The notes under the pieces: model-generated | What the model was told of the DNA's origin: nothing | Databases searched by the model: none | What the model saw: only the letters and a program-made list of their open reading frames with translations | Assembly: GCF_000949425.1 (NCBI RefSeq) | Contig: NZ_CP010976.1 | Span: forward strand, 744,001-808,000 | Reading direction: 5' to 3' | DNA length: 64,000 nt | Source: Paenibacillus sp. IHBB 10380 | Lineage (GTDB): Bacteria > Bacillota > Bacilli > Paenibacillales > Paenibacillaceae | Program-made: the position numbers and the translations under genes | Part shown: positions 63,368-64,000 of the stretch, one piece after another | How the letters are laid out: every line of letters begins with the position of its first letter | How positions within the stretch are numbered: position 1 is the stretch's first letter

Positions 63368-64000
63368 ATGACTTTAATGAAAAGAATCGTGTCATCCTTA
63401 GTTCTGACTTTACTCCTAATAGGTCTGATTCTCCCTGTGCTAGGCGAAACGGTTAATGCGACTACAGTAGCACCTAAAGAAGGTGTTGAAAGTGGGGCTG
63501 TATACATTATCCCGGTGGATCAAGCTATCGAAAGAGGACTTGAGAAATTCATGGAGCGGGGATTTAAGGAAGCCGAGAGTATGAATGCATCACTTATTGT
63601 ACTTGAGATCAATACCCCGGGCGGGCGGGTCGACACAGCTGAGAAGATTAGTACGATGATTCGTCAGAGCCCAATCGAGACAGTGGCATACATAAATGGT
63701 GATGCTGCTTCTGCTGGAAGTTACATTGCCTTAAATGCGAACAAAATTGTTATGGCACCTGGGAGTATGATCGGGGCAGCCGTTCTGGTGGATGGGGTTA
63801 CAGGTAATCCCATTGAAGATCCGAAGACAGTTGCATTTTGGAAGTCCAAAATGAAAGGTGCAGCTGAAATTAATGGACGGAATGCTAAAATAGCTGAAGG
63901 TATGACTGACGTCAATATGGTAGTCGAGATGCCTGAAATCGATTACACCAAGGGAAAAGGAGATATTATTTCCCTGACTAGTGATCAGGCTCGTAAAGTT
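63368..64000 (+). CDS. yqeZ: NfeD/ClpP-class membrane serine protease (3' truncated)
   Basis: 211 codons to the window edge. Signal peptide or anchor (SSLVLTLLLIGLILPVLG), then a ClpP-like crotonase fold with LIVLEINTPGGRVDTAEKI and the catalytic serine in GDAASAGSYIAL; FWKSKMKGAAEINGRN follows. Full-length members continue into membrane helices and an NfeD OB domain. Typically forms a SigW-driven operon with a flotillin gene (yqfA), expected just past the window. RBS GGAAGGAGG. Confidence 0.92.
   Translation, partial: MTLMKRIVSSLVLTLLLIGLILPVLGETVNATTVAPKEGVESGAVYIIPVDQAIERGLEKFMERGFKEAESMNASLIVLEINTPGGRVDTAEKISTMIRQSPIETVAYINGDAASAGSYIALNANKIVMAPGSMIGAAVLVDGVTGNPIEDPKTVAFWKSKMKGAAEINGRNAKIAEGMTDVNMVVEMPEIDYTKGKGDIISLTSDQARKV

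Overview
The window is chromosomal DNA of a spore-forming, low-to-mid GC Gram-positive bacterium, most likely Paenibacillus or a close relative. The evidence is the sporulation genes (gpr, spoIIP), strong AGGAGG ribosome binding sites, many GTG/TTG starts, a CIRCE operator before hrcA, and the Bacillus-like order comEB-comEC...holA-rpsT-gpr-spoIIP-yqxA-lepA-hemW...hrcA-grpE-dnaK-dnaJ...prmA-rsmE-mtaB-yqeW...rpsU-yqeY-yqeZ. That backbone is interrupted by accessory blocks.

Layout. 1-13.8 kb: competence genes comEB (5' truncated by the window) and comEC, an ECF sigma/anti-sigma pair, holA, rpsT (reverse), gpr, spoIIP, a yqxA-like gene, lepA, hemW and an ArgA-type acetyltransferase. 13.84-18.45 kb: a ribose/nucleoside catabolic island (LacI regulator, ribokinase, nucleoside hydrolase, DcuC-type transporter). 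It is bracketed by two 98-bp direct repeats that each carry the 3' end of the acetyltransferase gene. 18.5-25.1 kb: the heat-shock cluster CIRCE-hrcA-chaperonin-grpE-dnaK-dnaJ; the chaperonin is of the archaeal-like (group II/III) kind, not GroEL. 25.3-32.8 kb: two small unknown genes, prmA, an M50 protease, rsmE, mtaB, a Nudix hydrolase, a Na/Pi cotransporter and an RlmI-like methyltransferase. 33-45.4 kb: an intracellular mannoside-use locus with a YesM/YesN-type two-component system, a lipoprotein and two permeases of an ABC importer, and GH125, GH130 and GH38 enzymes. 45.4-48.7 kb: a decayed accessory zone with a truncated ParB-like gene, a His-rich mini-protein, a broken matrixin protease, a frameshifted exported protein, a CMD/AhpD-like protein and repeats. 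48.7-61.2 kb: addB-addA-sbcD-sbcC, with a MITE-like element between addA and sbcD. 61.4-64 kb: a small Sm-like-start protein, a HIT protein, rpsU, yqeY and the start of yqeZ (NfeD/ClpP-class) behind a textbook SigW promoter.

The strongest leads are (i) the archaeal-type chaperonin inside the HrcA-controlled dnaK operon, (ii) three copies of an 85-95 bp palindromic intergenic element, one of which sits inside the gpr terminator, (iii) the duplicated acetyltransferase end that marks how the nucleoside island arrived, (iv) two other families of short structured repeats and a MITE-like element, and (v) the mannoside locus. Homology calls come from reading motifs and gene order; no database search was run. 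No tRNA, rRNA, CRISPR array, intact transposase or integrase was seen.
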